From the NCBI GenBank assembly GCA_019623805.1, contig CP053680.1:1488001-1552000 (forward strand): DNA of 64,000 bases, written 5' to 3'. Under the pieces are notes generated by a model that saw nothing but the letters and a program-made list of their open reading frames with translations, had not been told where the DNA came from and did not search any database. Of the stretch, positions 55,819 through 64,000 are shown in pieces. This stretch comes from Gammaproteobacteria bacterium (ex Lamellibrachia satsuma) (GTDB lineage Bacteria > Pseudomonadota > Gammaproteobacteria > Chromatiales > Chromatiaceae). A program made the position numbers and the translations under genes. Positions within the stretch are counted from its first letter, which is position 1, and every line of letters begins with the position of its first letter.

Positions 55819-57342
55819 TTCTACTTTGTCAGATTCCATCACCCGGCAACCGACTGTTCCAGCGTCTGTTTTCGATATTGGGAGTCGATAGCCGCTTGTC
55901 GTTTACGATGCCGTTTCGTCATTTGCCGTAGTATTTCATCGCGTTCAATATCTCGCCGTGGCAGGAAGGCACGCAATAGCGATTCGATGTCTGAACAACT
56001 GAGTAAGGGGTGATCATCTTTTTGCACAATTCGCTCTTCGAGCATGAATAACATCGCCATCATGACCAAGGCCATATGGTGATGCCAGGATTTCCATTTA
56101 CGGGCCTGATAATCAGCAAGACCTGATTCACTCTTACCATCCTGGAACGAACGCTCAACCCAGAACCGCTGCGCCTGCATCTTTGCAAGACAATGGGATG
56201 GCGTTTCTTCCGGTGCATTCGACAAGGTGTATTTAATCGTCTCCGGTGAATTGACCTCTCGTCGTACAATCAGGTGCCATTGATGTGCCTGGGCTTCTTT
56301 TCCATCCCAAAGCCAAACCCGATGATGCAGGATCTCGACGCGCAGTTTGCCCTTGCTGCTATCCCGTAATACCACTTGCTGCCACTCGCTGTCCCGTTGC
56401 TCATTGAGCCACTGGTCAACGCGCAGACGGGCTGCCTGGGCTTGCAGACGACTTCGACGACGACCGCGCGTTGTCGTGCTCTCCGGTATGAACGGCTGTG
56501 GATCTTCCAGGTAGACCTGTTGGTCTTTGTGGATGTCCACCACAAAGGTTTCACCCATCGCCTCCAAACCCCTCAGAAAAGCCGGATCCTTCCCGTATCC
56601 CCCATCTGCACCCACCCAGGCAAAACGCAGGCCAAGCGTCCTCTGATGACGCACCATCTCCAGCGCCAACTCTGACTTGCTTTGATGTTTCCGTTCAACT
56701 TCCGGGATACCCGCCTTGCGACAGCGAGCCGGGTTCGATACCCACTCTTTGGGTAGATAGAGACGTTCATCTATCAGCGTGGACAAGTGCCCTTTACCCA
56801 GTGCTGCGAATACACCAACCTGGCAGTTATCCACCTTGCCCTGGCGGCCATTCCATTGGCGTTTAACCCCCACTGAATGTTTACCCTTCTTGGCAAGGCC
56901 ACTCTCATCGAGCAACAGACAGGTATCCGCGGTTCCACCCAGCCATTGATCGGCTTCCAGCGCCACTTGGTCTAACACCGCACGATGATCCCACGGGGAC
57001 TCGGTGAGCATATGCTGGAGACGCTGATCATCTGCGCCTGCAACCACCTCTTCCATGCGTTCCATGTTCTTTCTCTGCGCTTGCATCAGGCCTTTGAGAT
57101 AGTGTGTGACCGGTTGAAACACCGACCTCGTCTTGCTTCGAAAATGGGATTCAAAGCGGTACTGGAAACGTTGGAATCGCTCCGCTATGCGATCGATTCT
57201 ACTTATGCGCGTATCAGGTAATTCAAATGACCTTGGTGCTTGTCATTTGATGCTCTTCCTTACGATGATTGCCAAGAAATTCACAGCATATATTTTATAT
57301 TATTCAGTGAGTTACTTATAGATCTAATCTGACAAAGTAGAA
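55819..57342 (-). mobile_element. Complete IS701-family insertion sequence
   Basis: The element is 1524 bp with perfect terminal inverted repeats: TTCTACTTTGTCAGATT at 55819-55835 and its complement AATCTGACAAAGTAGAA at 57326-57342. CTAG at 55815-55818 and again at 57343-57346 is a 4 bp target duplication of the YTAR form typical of IS701. One transposase gene fills it. The clean ends indicate a fairly recent insertion. Confidence 0.92.
55839..57122 (-). CDS. IS701-type DDE transposase
   Basis: 427 residues if started at the GTG at 57122. DDE-fold segments: LLLDESGLAKKGKHSVGVKR (first Asp), WVGADGGYGKD (second Asp) and FWVERSFQDGKSESGLADYQ (Glu). The basic C-terminus contains RRDIERDEILRQMTKRHRKR. 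The reading frame stays open upstream and reads SRIDRIAERFQRFQYRFESH and FRSKTRSV before the GTG, which looks like the family N-terminus, but no ATG, GTG or TTG is available there; an ATA at 57206 stands where a start would be expected. Either a rare start is used or the copy has lost its start codon. Confidence 0.88.
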   Translation of the reverse strand: MFQPVTHYLKGLMQAQRKNMERMEEVVAGADDQRLQHMLTESPWDHRAVLDQVALEADQWLGGTADTCLLLDESGLAKKGKHSVGVKRQWNGRQGKVDNCQVGVFAALGKGHLSTLIDERLYLPKEWVSNPARCRKAGIPEVERKHQSKSELALEMVRHQRTLGLRFAWVGADGGYGKDPAFLRGLEAMGETFVVDIHKDQQVYLEDPQPFIPESTTTRGRRRSRLQAQAARLRVDQWLNEQRDSEWQQVVLRDSSKGKLRVEILHHRVWLWDGKEAQAHQWHLIVRREVNSPETIKYTLSNAPEETPSHCLAKMQAQRFWVERSFQDGKSESGLADYQARKWKSWHHHMALVMMAMLFMLEERIVQKDDHPLLSCSDIESLLRAFLPRRDIERDEILRQMTKRHRKRQAAIDSQYRKQTLEQSVAG

Positions 57343-57359
57343 CTAGGAGGTGGTAAACT

Positions 57360-57821
57360 CTACATGTGCTGCATTTTCTTCATGTGCACACGAATCTTGC
57401 GCACAGGCACTTGCATGGCCTTGGTGGAGCCATCCTCAAACAACAGTGTGACCGGTACATTCTCTCCCGACTTCAGTTTTTGTTTCAGGCCGATAAGCAT
57501 GAGATGCAGCCCGCCAGGCTGTAGCCTGACCTCCTGGCCGGCCGGCAGATCGACCTGCTTCACGGGACGCATGCGCATCATGCCGCCCTCCATGGTGTGA
57601 GTGTGCAACTCCACCACCTTGGCGACAGGGCTCTGCGCCCCTACCAGGGCATGCCCCCGCTGATCACGGTTAGTCAGCCCCATGAAAGCGGCAGTATTGG
57701 GCTGCCCCGGCGGCACCCCGCGCACATATGGGTCATCAACATCGACCATACCACCGACATCTCCCGCAGAAACCTGCGCCCCAACGGCAAGCAGAAGTGC
57801 ACCAAACAGATTCAATCTCAT
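57360..57821 (-). CDS. Periplasmic copper chaperone PCu(A)C
   Basis: 153 residues from the ATG at 57821, with GAGAG upstream; an earlier start would only extend the signal peptide oddly. Signal peptide MRLNLFGALLLAVGAQVSA. The copper motif is complete: H of ELHTHTMEGGMMRMRPV, its methionines, and GGLHLMLIGL supplying the later His and Met. The C-terminus HMKKMQHM adds further Met/His. Such proteins deliver Cu(I) to the CuA or CuB sites of cytochrome oxidases. The gene for its usual partner SCO is not adjacent. Confidence 0.9.
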   Translation of the reverse strand: MRLNLFGALLLAVGAQVSAGDVGGMVDVDDPYVRGVPPGQPNTAAFMGLTNRDQRGHALVGAQSPVAKVVELHTHTMEGGMMRMRPVKQVDLPAGQEVRLQPGGLHLMLIGLKQKLKSGENVPVTLLFEDGSTKAMQVPVRKIRVHMKKMQHM

Positions 57822-57930
57822 CACTCTCTCCAAAAATATTCGTCGGCTTGTTTGAACATGATGCCGTCCCATCGTTCCCCAATAACTTCTTGGATCATCT
57901 TTCTACTTTGTCACATCTCCACAGACAAAA

Positions 57931-57976
57931 AAACAGGGGGTGGCGGTTTCCACCGCCACCCCCTGTTTCCAACGCT
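57931..57976 (-). terminator. Terminator of the monohaem cytochrome gene
   Basis: AAACAGGGGGTGGCGGT (57931-57947) and ACCGCCACCCCCTGTTT (57952-57968) are perfectly complementary around a four-base loop. On the minus strand the hairpin is followed by a T run (A7 at 57927-57933 on the plus strand). It stands about 57 bases after the cytochrome stop. Confidence 0.88.
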
Positions 57977-58025
57977 ATGCGATGGCATCAAACACTACGC
58001 CACCGTCATAAGGAGCATCCCGCGA

Positions 58026-58340
58026 TTACAGGGTACTCAGCCACTTGGCAATCGCCTTCATCTCGTCTTCAGAGACCATAGCCATGATGCCCTTCATCGC
58101 AGCGGTCTGGCCATTGTTACGGGCGCCGCTCTTGATGTCTTTCATCTGATTGAAGGCATAGTCAGCACTCTGACCGGCCAGTTTGGGGTACATCGGCATG
58201 ATCGGAGTCTTGGCATCCTGACCATGGCAGGAGAAGCAGGTCTTTGCCTTGAAGAGTGCGGCGCCATCGGCAGCGGCAACGGAACCAATCATTCCCAGGG
58301 ACAGGACGGCAGCGCTGGCGGACAGCACCAAAGTTTTCAT
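58026..58340 (-). CDS. Monohaem c-type cytochrome
   Basis: 104 residues from the ATG at 58340 (an ATG two codons earlier is also possible). Signal peptide MKTLVLSASAAVLSLGM, then one haem site, CFSCHGQDAKTP. YPKLAGQSADYAFNQMKDI and the methionines of KGIMAMVSEDEM resemble one half of a cytochrome c4, so it is a class I periplasmic cytochrome, possibly c5- or c553-like. It lies upstream of the copper chaperone gene, separated by a strong terminator. Confidence 0.87.
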   Translation of the reverse strand: MKTLVLSASAAVLSLGMIGSVAAADGAALFKAKTCFSCHGQDAKTPIMPMYPKLAGQSADYAFNQMKDIKSGARNNGQTAAMKGIMAMVSEDEMKAIAKWLSTL

Positions 58341-58842
58341 CTGCATCAAGTGTGTCGCGACGCTCAGGATGCGAAACGGGACATCCCAGTCCCCCTTTCG
58401 CCCTCGCTTGTCACGACAGCCTATTGTGCCCCGGCCGCCCTGCGTCCGTGCCGCTTCGCCACACCATTGCTTCGCTCGGCGCTGGCTACGCAGCACTACC
58501 TCAAATGGCTAGACGGCGTGTCGGATGCGCTTGCATATGGCCTCCGCTGGCTGCAGAACTTCGTTCTTCCGCCACTCCGGCCATACGCCCGCGCCTACGC
58601 CTTCCGGGGACTACGCGCCCTCGCTTCGCTCTCCATGGCGCGCAGCGAATGAGTCAACCTCTAGTTTTGAGTTGGAAAAACTTTTATACCTGAATCCTTG
58701 GAAACAGGTTGTAACCTTGGTCGGTGTAAATCTTACACCGCACCTTAAAGCGGCTGGAGGGTATATTACCATCGAGTAAATCGTCCATACAAAGGACATT
58801 TGTCAATCTCATAGCCTCTTGGCGGAATAGGCTACGCCACTG
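58341..58842. other. Large intergenic region with a small palindrome
   Basis: 500 bases without a convincing gene. From about 58380 to 58655 the sequence is C-rich and mosaic. A perfect palindrome GGTGTAA, ATC, TTACACC lies at 58724-58740, in a T/A-rich part. It could be an operator for the cytochrome gene or mark an alternative promoter; no regulator can be named. Confidence 0.45.
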
Positions 58843-59370
58843 TCAATGGCTGCCACCCTTGTCCGACATGTGGGAGAGGTAGAGCGCCAGCCCGAGCAAC
58901 GCGATGCCACCGGCAAACTGCAACAGATCCATGGGGGTAGTGAAATCCATTCCCAGGGCGAACTCGAAATAGCGCACCACCAGAATCATCATCACCACCT
59001 TGGCCAGGCGGCTCTTGAGGTCGTCCAGACTGGTGATCATCAGCACCTTGGAGGCGCCTTCACTGTTTTCCGCCTGATCGATCTTGCTGATGAAGAGTTC
59101 ATAGAGACCCAGAGAGAAGATCAGCAATACCGTCGCCAACAGATAGCCATCCACGATCTCCACTACATGGGTCACAGTAGAGGAGCGCAGTTCGATCCGG
59201 GCTTCAGTTGTCAGATCGGGTGAGGCATAGTGCGCCAGGTGCCCGATCATATAGACTGCATCCACCGACGCCATATAGAACATGGCCAAGGCAGCAGCCA
59301 GACTTGCCACCACTGCGGACAGCACCACCAGGCGACTGTTCCAGAGGAAATTCTCGAACATTTTTTCCAA
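58843..59370 (-). CDS. YqhA-family (UPF0114) membrane protein
   Basis: 175 residues. Start is probably a TTG at 59370: GGAG lies eight bases before it, while the ATG three codons later would be 17 bases away. Membrane helices at about 14-36, 70-95, 120-140 and 145-165; ENFLWNSRLVVLSAVVASLA is the conserved N-terminus and GLYELFISKID the loop signature of the family. The function is unknown. It is monocistronic. Confidence 0.85.
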   Translation of the reverse strand: MEKMFENFLWNSRLVVLSAVVASLAAALAMFYMASVDAVYMIGHLAHYASPDLTTEARIELRSSTVTHVVEIVDGYLLATVLLIFSLGLYELFISKIDQAENSEGASKVLMITSLDDLKSRLAKVVMMILVVRYFEFALGMDFTTPMDLLQFAGGIALLGLALYLSHMSDKGGSH

Positions 59371-59719
59371 GACTTTTACTCCAATAAATCAGCCCCCTAT
59401 TATTCAGGCGCTGGATCTCGGGTCAAGCATCTATACCTGATCCGCCACGCTTGATCAGGTCTACTTTCGCTCAATGCAGGGAAATCATATTTCGGAACCG
59501 TTCCTGTCACCTGCTTCCCGCTACCTTGCAAGCAAGCCTACCCCCGCCATCCCTGGCGCCACCTCCTAACGCTTTATTACCCCCGGCCCGGACTTCCTGT
59601 CCGGTCGTTCGCTACGCTGCAAAGGTCCACTGGACCTTTGCAGCGTAGCTCACCCTTTCGCCTTTCCCCCTCCGCCTTGTAGAATACCCGGCTTTTCCAC
59701 TCTCAAGACCCTAGCTTAA
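59371..59719. repeat. Intergenic region with hairpins and a perfect 39 bp palindrome
   Basis: It contains CCTGATCCGCCACGCTTGAT at 59437-59456 (GATCAAGCG family), CCTGTCACCTG at 59503-59513 (heptamer family), a short hairpin CCGGAC..GTCCGG (59588-59604) and, at 59611-59649, two perfect 19-base arms (GCTACGCTGCAAAGGTCCA and its complement) around a single C. No gene is visible. The rapA promoter must lie here or overlap these elements. Confidence 0.7.
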
Positions 59720-62596
59720 ATGATCGAATTCATCCCAGGCCAACGCTGGATCAGTGATACCGAGTCTGAACTCGGTCTTGGCACCGTGCTGAAAATAGAG
59801 GGCCGCACCGTCACACTGCTCTTCATGGCAGCTGGAGAGACGCGCGTCTACGCGATGCAGAACGCCCCACTGACACGCGTGCAGTTCCATACCGGCGACA
59901 GCGTGGAGAGCCATGAGGGCTGGATACTGCGCATCTCCAGGGTGGCTGAATCCAACGGCCTGCTCACCTATTGTGGAGTACGTGAGGATGGCAGCGAAGC
60001 AGAACTGACAGAGGGTGAACTGAGCAATTTCACCCGTTTTAACAAACCGCAGGACCGTCTGCTGGCGGGACAGATCGATCCAATGAACTGGTTCGACCTG
60101 CGCTACCACACTCTGAAAAAACTCGGTCAGCAGGAGAAATCCCCCACCCACGGACTGGGCGGTGCGCGCATCGACCTGATCCCCCACCAGCTCTACATCG
60201 CCCATGAAGTGGCCAACCGGCCTGCACCCCGGATACTGCTTGCCGATGAGGTGGGCCTGGGCAAGACCATCGAGGCCTGCCTGATCCTGCACCATCAACT
60301 GCTCACCGGTCGCGCCAGCCGGGCACTGATCCTGGTGCCCGACCCCCTGGTCCACCAGTGGCTGGTTGAGTTGATGCGCCGCTTCAACCTGAGGTTCAGT
60401 ATCCTCGACGAGGAGCGTTGCCAGGCTATCAGTGAGTCGGGACAGGGAGACAATCCGTTCCACGCCGAACAGCTGGTACTTTGCAGTCTCGACCTCTTCA
60501 GACAAAATCCCGGCCGACTCTCCCAGGCACTGGAGGGGAGCTGGGATCTGCTGATCGTAGACGAGGCTCACCACCTCGCCTGGTCGGAGGATAACCCCAG
60601 TGCCGAATACCTTCTGGTGGAATCCCTCGCACTCAAAACGCCGGGCATACTCTTGCTCACCGCCACCCCTGAACAGCTTGGGCGGGAGGGCCATTTCGCC
60701 CGCCTGCGCCTGCTCGATCCCGACCGCTACTTCGATCTGGCTGCGTTTCTCGAAGAGGAGCAGAGCTACCAGCCAGTCGCCAACGCGGTTGAAACCCTGC
60801 TGACGGATGGAGACCTCTCGGCAGAATCCGGCGATCTGTTGCTCAATGTGTTGGACGATGAGGAGGGAGCAGCACTATTGCAGCAGCTCCAAGACCCTGC
60901 CACCGGCAGCGACCACAAGACGCAGGCGCGAGAGGCCCTGGTAGAACTGCTGCTGGACCGCCACGGCACCGGCCGGGTTCTGTTCCGTAACACCCGTACC
61001 CGCATCGAAGGTTTTCCCGAAAGGGAGCTGCACGCCTATCCCCTGCCGCTGCCGGAGCCCTATGAACTCCCCCTGGCTGAACCACTGTCTGCGGCCCAAC
61101 GACTCACGCCGGAACGCCTCTATCGCGGCACGGGCACCAAAGTCTGGTGGCGAATCGACCCACGGGTCGACTGGATCACCCGCTTCCTACAGGAGAACCC
61201 CACCGAGAAGGTGCTGCTCATCTGTGCCCATGCCGAAACAACCATCGACCTGCAGGAGGCACTGCGGCAAAAGGCGGGCATCGGGGCAGCGCTTTTTCAC
61301 GAGGGGATGTCCATTCTGGAACGCGACCGGGGTGCGGCCTGGTTTGCCGATTCAGAAAACGGCGCCCGCATTCTGCTCTGCTCCGAGATCGGCAGCGAAG
61401 GGCGAAACTTCCAGTTTGCCCACCACCTGATCCTGTTCGATTTGCCCCTCGACCCGGATCTGCTGGAGCAACGCATCGGCCGGCTCGACCGGATCGGACA
61501 GACAGAAACGGTCAAGATCCATGTCCCCTACCTCGACCCCGGCCCTCAAACCGTGCTGCTGCGCTGGTATCACGAAGGTCTCGACGCCTTCCGCCACAAT
61601 GTGCCGGGAGCCCACGGCATTCTCTCCCAACTGCGCCCGGTAGTGACCCAGGCACTGGAAGAGGATGATGAAACCGAGGCGCAGGAGCTGCTGTTGGAAA
61701 CAACCCGAAATCTGCGGGAAGAGACATTCGAAAGATTGCAACAGGGACGTGACCATCTACTCGAACTCGGCGGTTGCCGTGAGCCGATGGCAAGTGAGCT
61801 GGTGACAACCCTGCACAGCCAGGATCAGGCACCGGATCTGCAGAACCATATGAACCGGCTGTTCAACAGCTATGGTCTGGAGAGTGAGGAACTGGGGCTC
61901 GACAGCATGATCATCCGTCCCGGAGAGCAGGTTTTGGCCGGAGGTTTCCCAGGTCTACCGGAAGAGGGCTTGACCCTCACCTACAGCCGCACCACTGCGC
62001 TGGCCCACGAAGACCGGCAATTCTTCACTTGGGAACATCCGCTGGTGAACAGCGCCATGGAGATGGTGATCGACCAGGAGACAGGCAACAGCTCTGCGGT
62101 CGGTTACAAAGATAGTAGAATCGCCGCCGGTCAACTGCTGCTCGAGGCCCTCTACGTGGTCGAATGTATCGCCCCCCGCAGCCTGCAACCCGGGCGATTT
62201 CTGCCACCCACCCTGATCCGCGTACTGGTCAATGACAAAGGGGAGAGACTCGACCATCAGATCAGCTGCAATGAACTGACCGACCAGGGCAAACCTTTGG
62301 GTGCCCGCACAGCCGCACCGGTAATCCGGCAGTTTCGCAACGCCATCCAAAAGCTGGTGAAATTATCTGAGCAGAAGGCACAGCAGCAGGTACCCGAACT
62401 GGTCGAGCAGGCTGCAAGCGAGATGATGGAGAGTTATACCAGCGAGATCCAGCGCATGGTGGCGCTCAAACAGTACAATCCCAACGTACGCGACGAGGAG
62501 ATCGAAGCGCTGCAGGCTCAAGGATTGGCGCTGCATCAACATCTGCAGGATTCTCGACTGAAGTTGGACGCGGTTAGGTTGGTGGTTACGCTTTAA
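59720..62596 (+). CDS. rapA: RNA polymerase-associated ATPase RapA
   Basis: 958 residues, close to E. coli RapA (968). The N-terminal part (GQRWISDTESELGLGTVL, two Tudor-like folds) precedes a Swi2/Snf2 ATPase: ADEVGLGKTIEA at 175-186, IVDEAHHLAW, LLLTATPEQLG and the second lobe GSEGRNFQFA with QRIGRLDRIGQ. RapA binds core RNA polymerase and helps recycle it. A (GGTTTCA)n array begins four bases after its stop. Confidence 0.95.
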   Translation: MIEFIPGQRWISDTESELGLGTVLKIEGRTVTLLFMAAGETRVYAMQNAPLTRVQFHTGDSVESHEGWILRISRVAESNGLLTYCGVREDGSEAELTEGELSNFTRFNKPQDRLLAGQIDPMNWFDLRYHTLKKLGQQEKSPTHGLGGARIDLIPHQLYIAHEVANRPAPRILLADEVGLGKTIEACLILHHQLLTGRASRALILVPDPLVHQWLVELMRRFNLRFSILDEERCQAISESGQGDNPFHAEQLVLCSLDLFRQNPGRLSQALEGSWDLLIVDEAHHLAWSEDNPSAEYLLVESLALKTPGILLLTATPEQLGREGHFARLRLLDPDRYFDLAAFLEEEQSYQPVANAVETLLTDGDLSAESGDLLLNVLDDEEGAALLQQLQDPATGSDHKTQAREALVELLLDRHGTGRVLFRNTRTRIEGFPERELHAYPLPLPEPYELPLAEPLSAAQRLTPERLYRGTGTKVWWRIDPRVDWITRFLQENPTEKVLLICAHAETTIDLQEALRQKAGIGAALFHEGMSILERDRGAAWFADSENGARILLCSEIGSEGRNFQFAHHLILFDLPLDPDLLEQRIGRLDRIGQTETVKIHVPYLDPGPQTVLLRWYHEGLDAFRHNVPGAHGILSQLRPVVTQALEEDDETEAQELLLETTRNLREETFERLQQGRDHLLELGGCREPMASELVTTLHSQDQAPDLQNHMNRLFNSYGLESEELGLDSMIIRPGEQVLAGGFPGLPEEGLTLTYSRTTALAHEDRQFFTWEHPLVNSAMEMVIDQETGNSSAVGYKDSRIAAGQLLLEALYVVECIAPRSLQPGRFLPPTLIRVLVNDKGERLDHQISCNELTDQGKPLGARTAAPVIRQFRNAIQKLVKLSEQKAQQQVPELVEQAASEMMESYTSEIQRMVALKQYNPNVRDEEIEALQAQGLALHQHLQDSRLKLDAVRLVVTL

Positions 62597-62600
62597 AAAA

Positions 62601-62731
62601 GGTTTCAGGTTTCAGGTTTCAGGTTTCAGGTTTCAGGTTTCAGGTTTCAGGTTTCAGGTTTCAGGTTTCAGGTTTCAGGTTTCAGGTTTCAGGTTTCAGG
62701 TTTCAGGTTTCAGGTTTCAGGTTTCAGGTTT
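62601..62731 (+). repeat. (GGTTTCA)18.7 heptamer array
   Basis: 18 perfect uninterrupted GGTTTCA units plus a partial one. It begins four bases after the rapA stop and runs into the 86 bp element. The lack of any substitution suggests recent expansion by slippage and probably variable length between strains. Confidence 0.95.
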
Positions 62732-62808
62732 TCCAAAGTTTGTATCTACCCAGAAACGCGTCAAGCTCTATTTAGCAATAATTTTGTAAACTCGCCCTGT
62801 CACCTGTC
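62722..62808. repeat. Copy B of the 86 bp repeat, with TGTCACC heptamers
   Basis: Matches 27010-27095 with scattered substitutions: GAAACGCGTCAA, CAATAATTTTGTAAACTCGC. It runs into tandem TGTCACC units (about 62799-62827, one reads TATCACC) that contain the TGA stop of the following minus-strand gene. Confidence 0.8.
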
Positions 62809-62813
62809 ACCTA

Positions 62814-64000
62814 TCACCTGTCACCTGATAACAACTCATCCAAAGGAAAGGGGCTCCTGATCCCATACCCCTGGGCATAATCGACTCCGATTGCCTGTAA
62901 CTTTTCCAGAATCTCATCGGTTTCGACAAACTCCGCGATTGTCCGCAGCCCCATGATGTGACCGATATTGTTGATCGCCTCTACCATGGAATAGTCGATC
63001 GGATCATCAGCCATATCCTTGACGAAGGTGCCGTCGATCTTCAGATAATCTACCGGCAGATGTTTCAGATAACTGAATGAAGAGAGGCCACTGCCGAAGT
63101 CATCGAGTGCAAACTCGCAACCATAATTCTGCAAGGTGCGAATAAAATGTTCGGCCGATGAGAGGTTGGCGATCGCCGCCGTTTCGGTAACCTCAAAACA
63201 GAGCATGCTTTGATCCAGATCTAATATCCCAAGCTGCTCGAGTATGCAATCCAGTGTCTCATCCCCATTGAGGGAACTGCCGGAGAGATTGATAAAAAAA
63301 CGGGTTTTCCGGGTAAAGAAAGTCTCACGATGGAGATCGATCAGAGCAGTAATCCTGCGTACAACCCAGCGGTCAATCGCGGGCATCAGATCGTAGCGTT
63401 CCGCGGCGGGGATAAAAGCGCCCGGCATGACCAAACCACCGGACTCATCCAGCATACGGATCAACACCTCAAGGTGTTCTCCCCCATCTGCTTTAACATC
63501 AGTAGGACGGATCGGCTGCACGTAGAGCACAAAACGATCATCCTCGAGGGCGCTGCGAATCCTTGTCACCCACCGCGCTTCGCCATGCCGCTGGGCGGCG
63601 AGGCTTTCCTCAGGGCGATAGACATGCACCTGATTGCGCCCGGCATCCTTGGCGGCATAACAGGCAGTGTCGGCCAGACTCAGGATTTGTTCCACACCCT
63701 CACTCTCATGATTGATGCTCACCAACCCGATACTGACCCCCAAATTGAAGTACTTGTCTCCCCAGGCGAATCTAAAATCCTGTATCGAAAGGCGAACCTG
63801 ATTGGCAATCTTCTCTGCCGCATTAACAGGGCAGTTTCCCAAAAGAATCCCGAACTCATCGCCACCCAACCGGGCAAGTATGTCGTTGCCACGGATCGAT
63901 TGTTTGATCACCGTGGTGATCTGGCGCAATAACTCATCTCCTGCAATATGCCCACAGGTATCATTGACCATCTTGAAACGGTCAAGGTCTAGATAGAGCA
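62814..64000 (-). CDS. GGDEF-EAL protein, N-terminus beyond window
   Basis: The frame is open to the window edge (395 codons); upstream of the first internal Met it reads LYLDLDRFKMVNDTCGH, so the GGDEF domain is cut at its start. GGDEF motif RLGGDEF is intact. The EAL domain has EVLIRM (ExLxR), NLSGSSL, EVTETAAI, LDDFGSG, LKIDGTF and AEFVE, the metal and catalytic positions of active phosphodiesterases. It may thus make or break c-di-GMP; in tandem proteins one activity usually dominates. Sensor domains lie outside the window. The stop lies in a TGTCACC repeat. Confidence 0.9.
   Translation of the reverse strand, partial: LYLDLDRFKMVNDTCGHIAGDELLRQITTVIKQSIRGNDILARLGGDEFGILLGNCPVNAAEKIANQVRLSIQDFRFAWGDKYFNLGVSIGLVSINHESEGVEQILSLADTACYAAKDAGRNQVHVYRPEESLAAQRHGEARWVTRIRSALEDDRFVLYVQPIRPTDVKADGGEHLEVLIRMLDESGGLVMPGAFIPAAERYDLMPAIDRWVVRRITALIDLHRETFFTRKTRFFINLSGSSLNGDETLDCILEQLGILDLDQSMLCFEVTETAAIANLSSAEHFIRTLQNYGCEFALDDFGSGLSSFSYLKHLPVDYLKIDGTFVKDMADDPIDYSMVEAINNIGHIMGLRTIAEFVETDEILEKLQAIGVDYAQGYGIRSPFPLDELLSGDR

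Noticed and set aside
57597..58652. 351-codon plus-strand open frame
   Set aside because: It runs antisense through the copper chaperone gene, a terminator and the cytochrome gene, all well supported on the minus strand.
62601..62731. Heptamer array as a CRISPR
   Set aside because: The unit is 7 bp with no spacers and no cas genes.

Overview
The window is 64 kb of chromosomal DNA from a gammaproteobacterium. The local gene orders are those of free-living gammaproteobacteria: rluD/pgeF divergent from bamD; pilSR-pilA-pilBCD-coaE; rplU-rpmA-obg-proB; and rpsT divergent from murJ, then ribF-ileS-lspA. A DsrC/TusE-like protein, cytochromes c, a copper chaperone and a CCG-domain (type E) succinate:quinone reductase suggest a sulfur-oxidising, Chromatiales-type organism. 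That placement is an inference; there is no rRNA or other taxonomic marker here. I see no tRNA, rRNA, CRISPR or prophage.

Layout. 1-4765 (minus): an operon of three secreted proteins of unknown role, led by a 1081-residue von Willebrand A protein with five C-terminal repeats. 5105-12307 (minus): type E succinate dehydrogenase/fumarate reductase, an orphan asparagine-synthase-type amidotransferase (probably for the osmolyte NAGGN) and an orphan hydantoinase B. 12464-21539: sodB, a truncated TetR gene, argD-argF, an SH3 envelope protein, then plsC-like, def, an ACT regulator, pgeF and rluD facing bamD. 21591-23694 (minus): glnB and nadE. 23769-33334: the type IV pilus locus, with sensor PilS, regulator PilR, a sigma-54 pilA promoter with an upstream palindrome, two pilins, the PilB ATPase, PilC, the PilD peptidase and coaE. 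33424-36407: rplU, rpmA, obg, proB. 36759-43943: rpsT, murJ, ribF, ileS, lspA and a DsrC-like protein with four cysteines.

From 44033 the window turns to signalling and accessory genes. These are a 1510-residue double phosphorelay kinase, a TAXI-type binding protein gene cut by one in-frame TGA, a GGEEF diguanylate cyclase, an EEP-fold hydrolase, two cytochromes c, a HIT-type phosphorylase-like gene, a complete IS701-type element with CTAG target repeats, a PCuAC copper chaperone, a YqhA protein, rapA, and a GGDEF-EAL protein cut by the window end.

Intergenic spaces are rich in small inverted repeats of several families and in heptamer arrays (18 copies of GGTTTCA; scattered GGTGACA units). 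An approximately 86 bp element occurs downstream of both pilR and rapA. The most notable points are the in-frame stop in the TAXI gene, the tandem-phosphorelay kinase, the extra cluster cysteine in the SdhB-like subunit, the VWA operon and the heptamer/86 bp repeat system.
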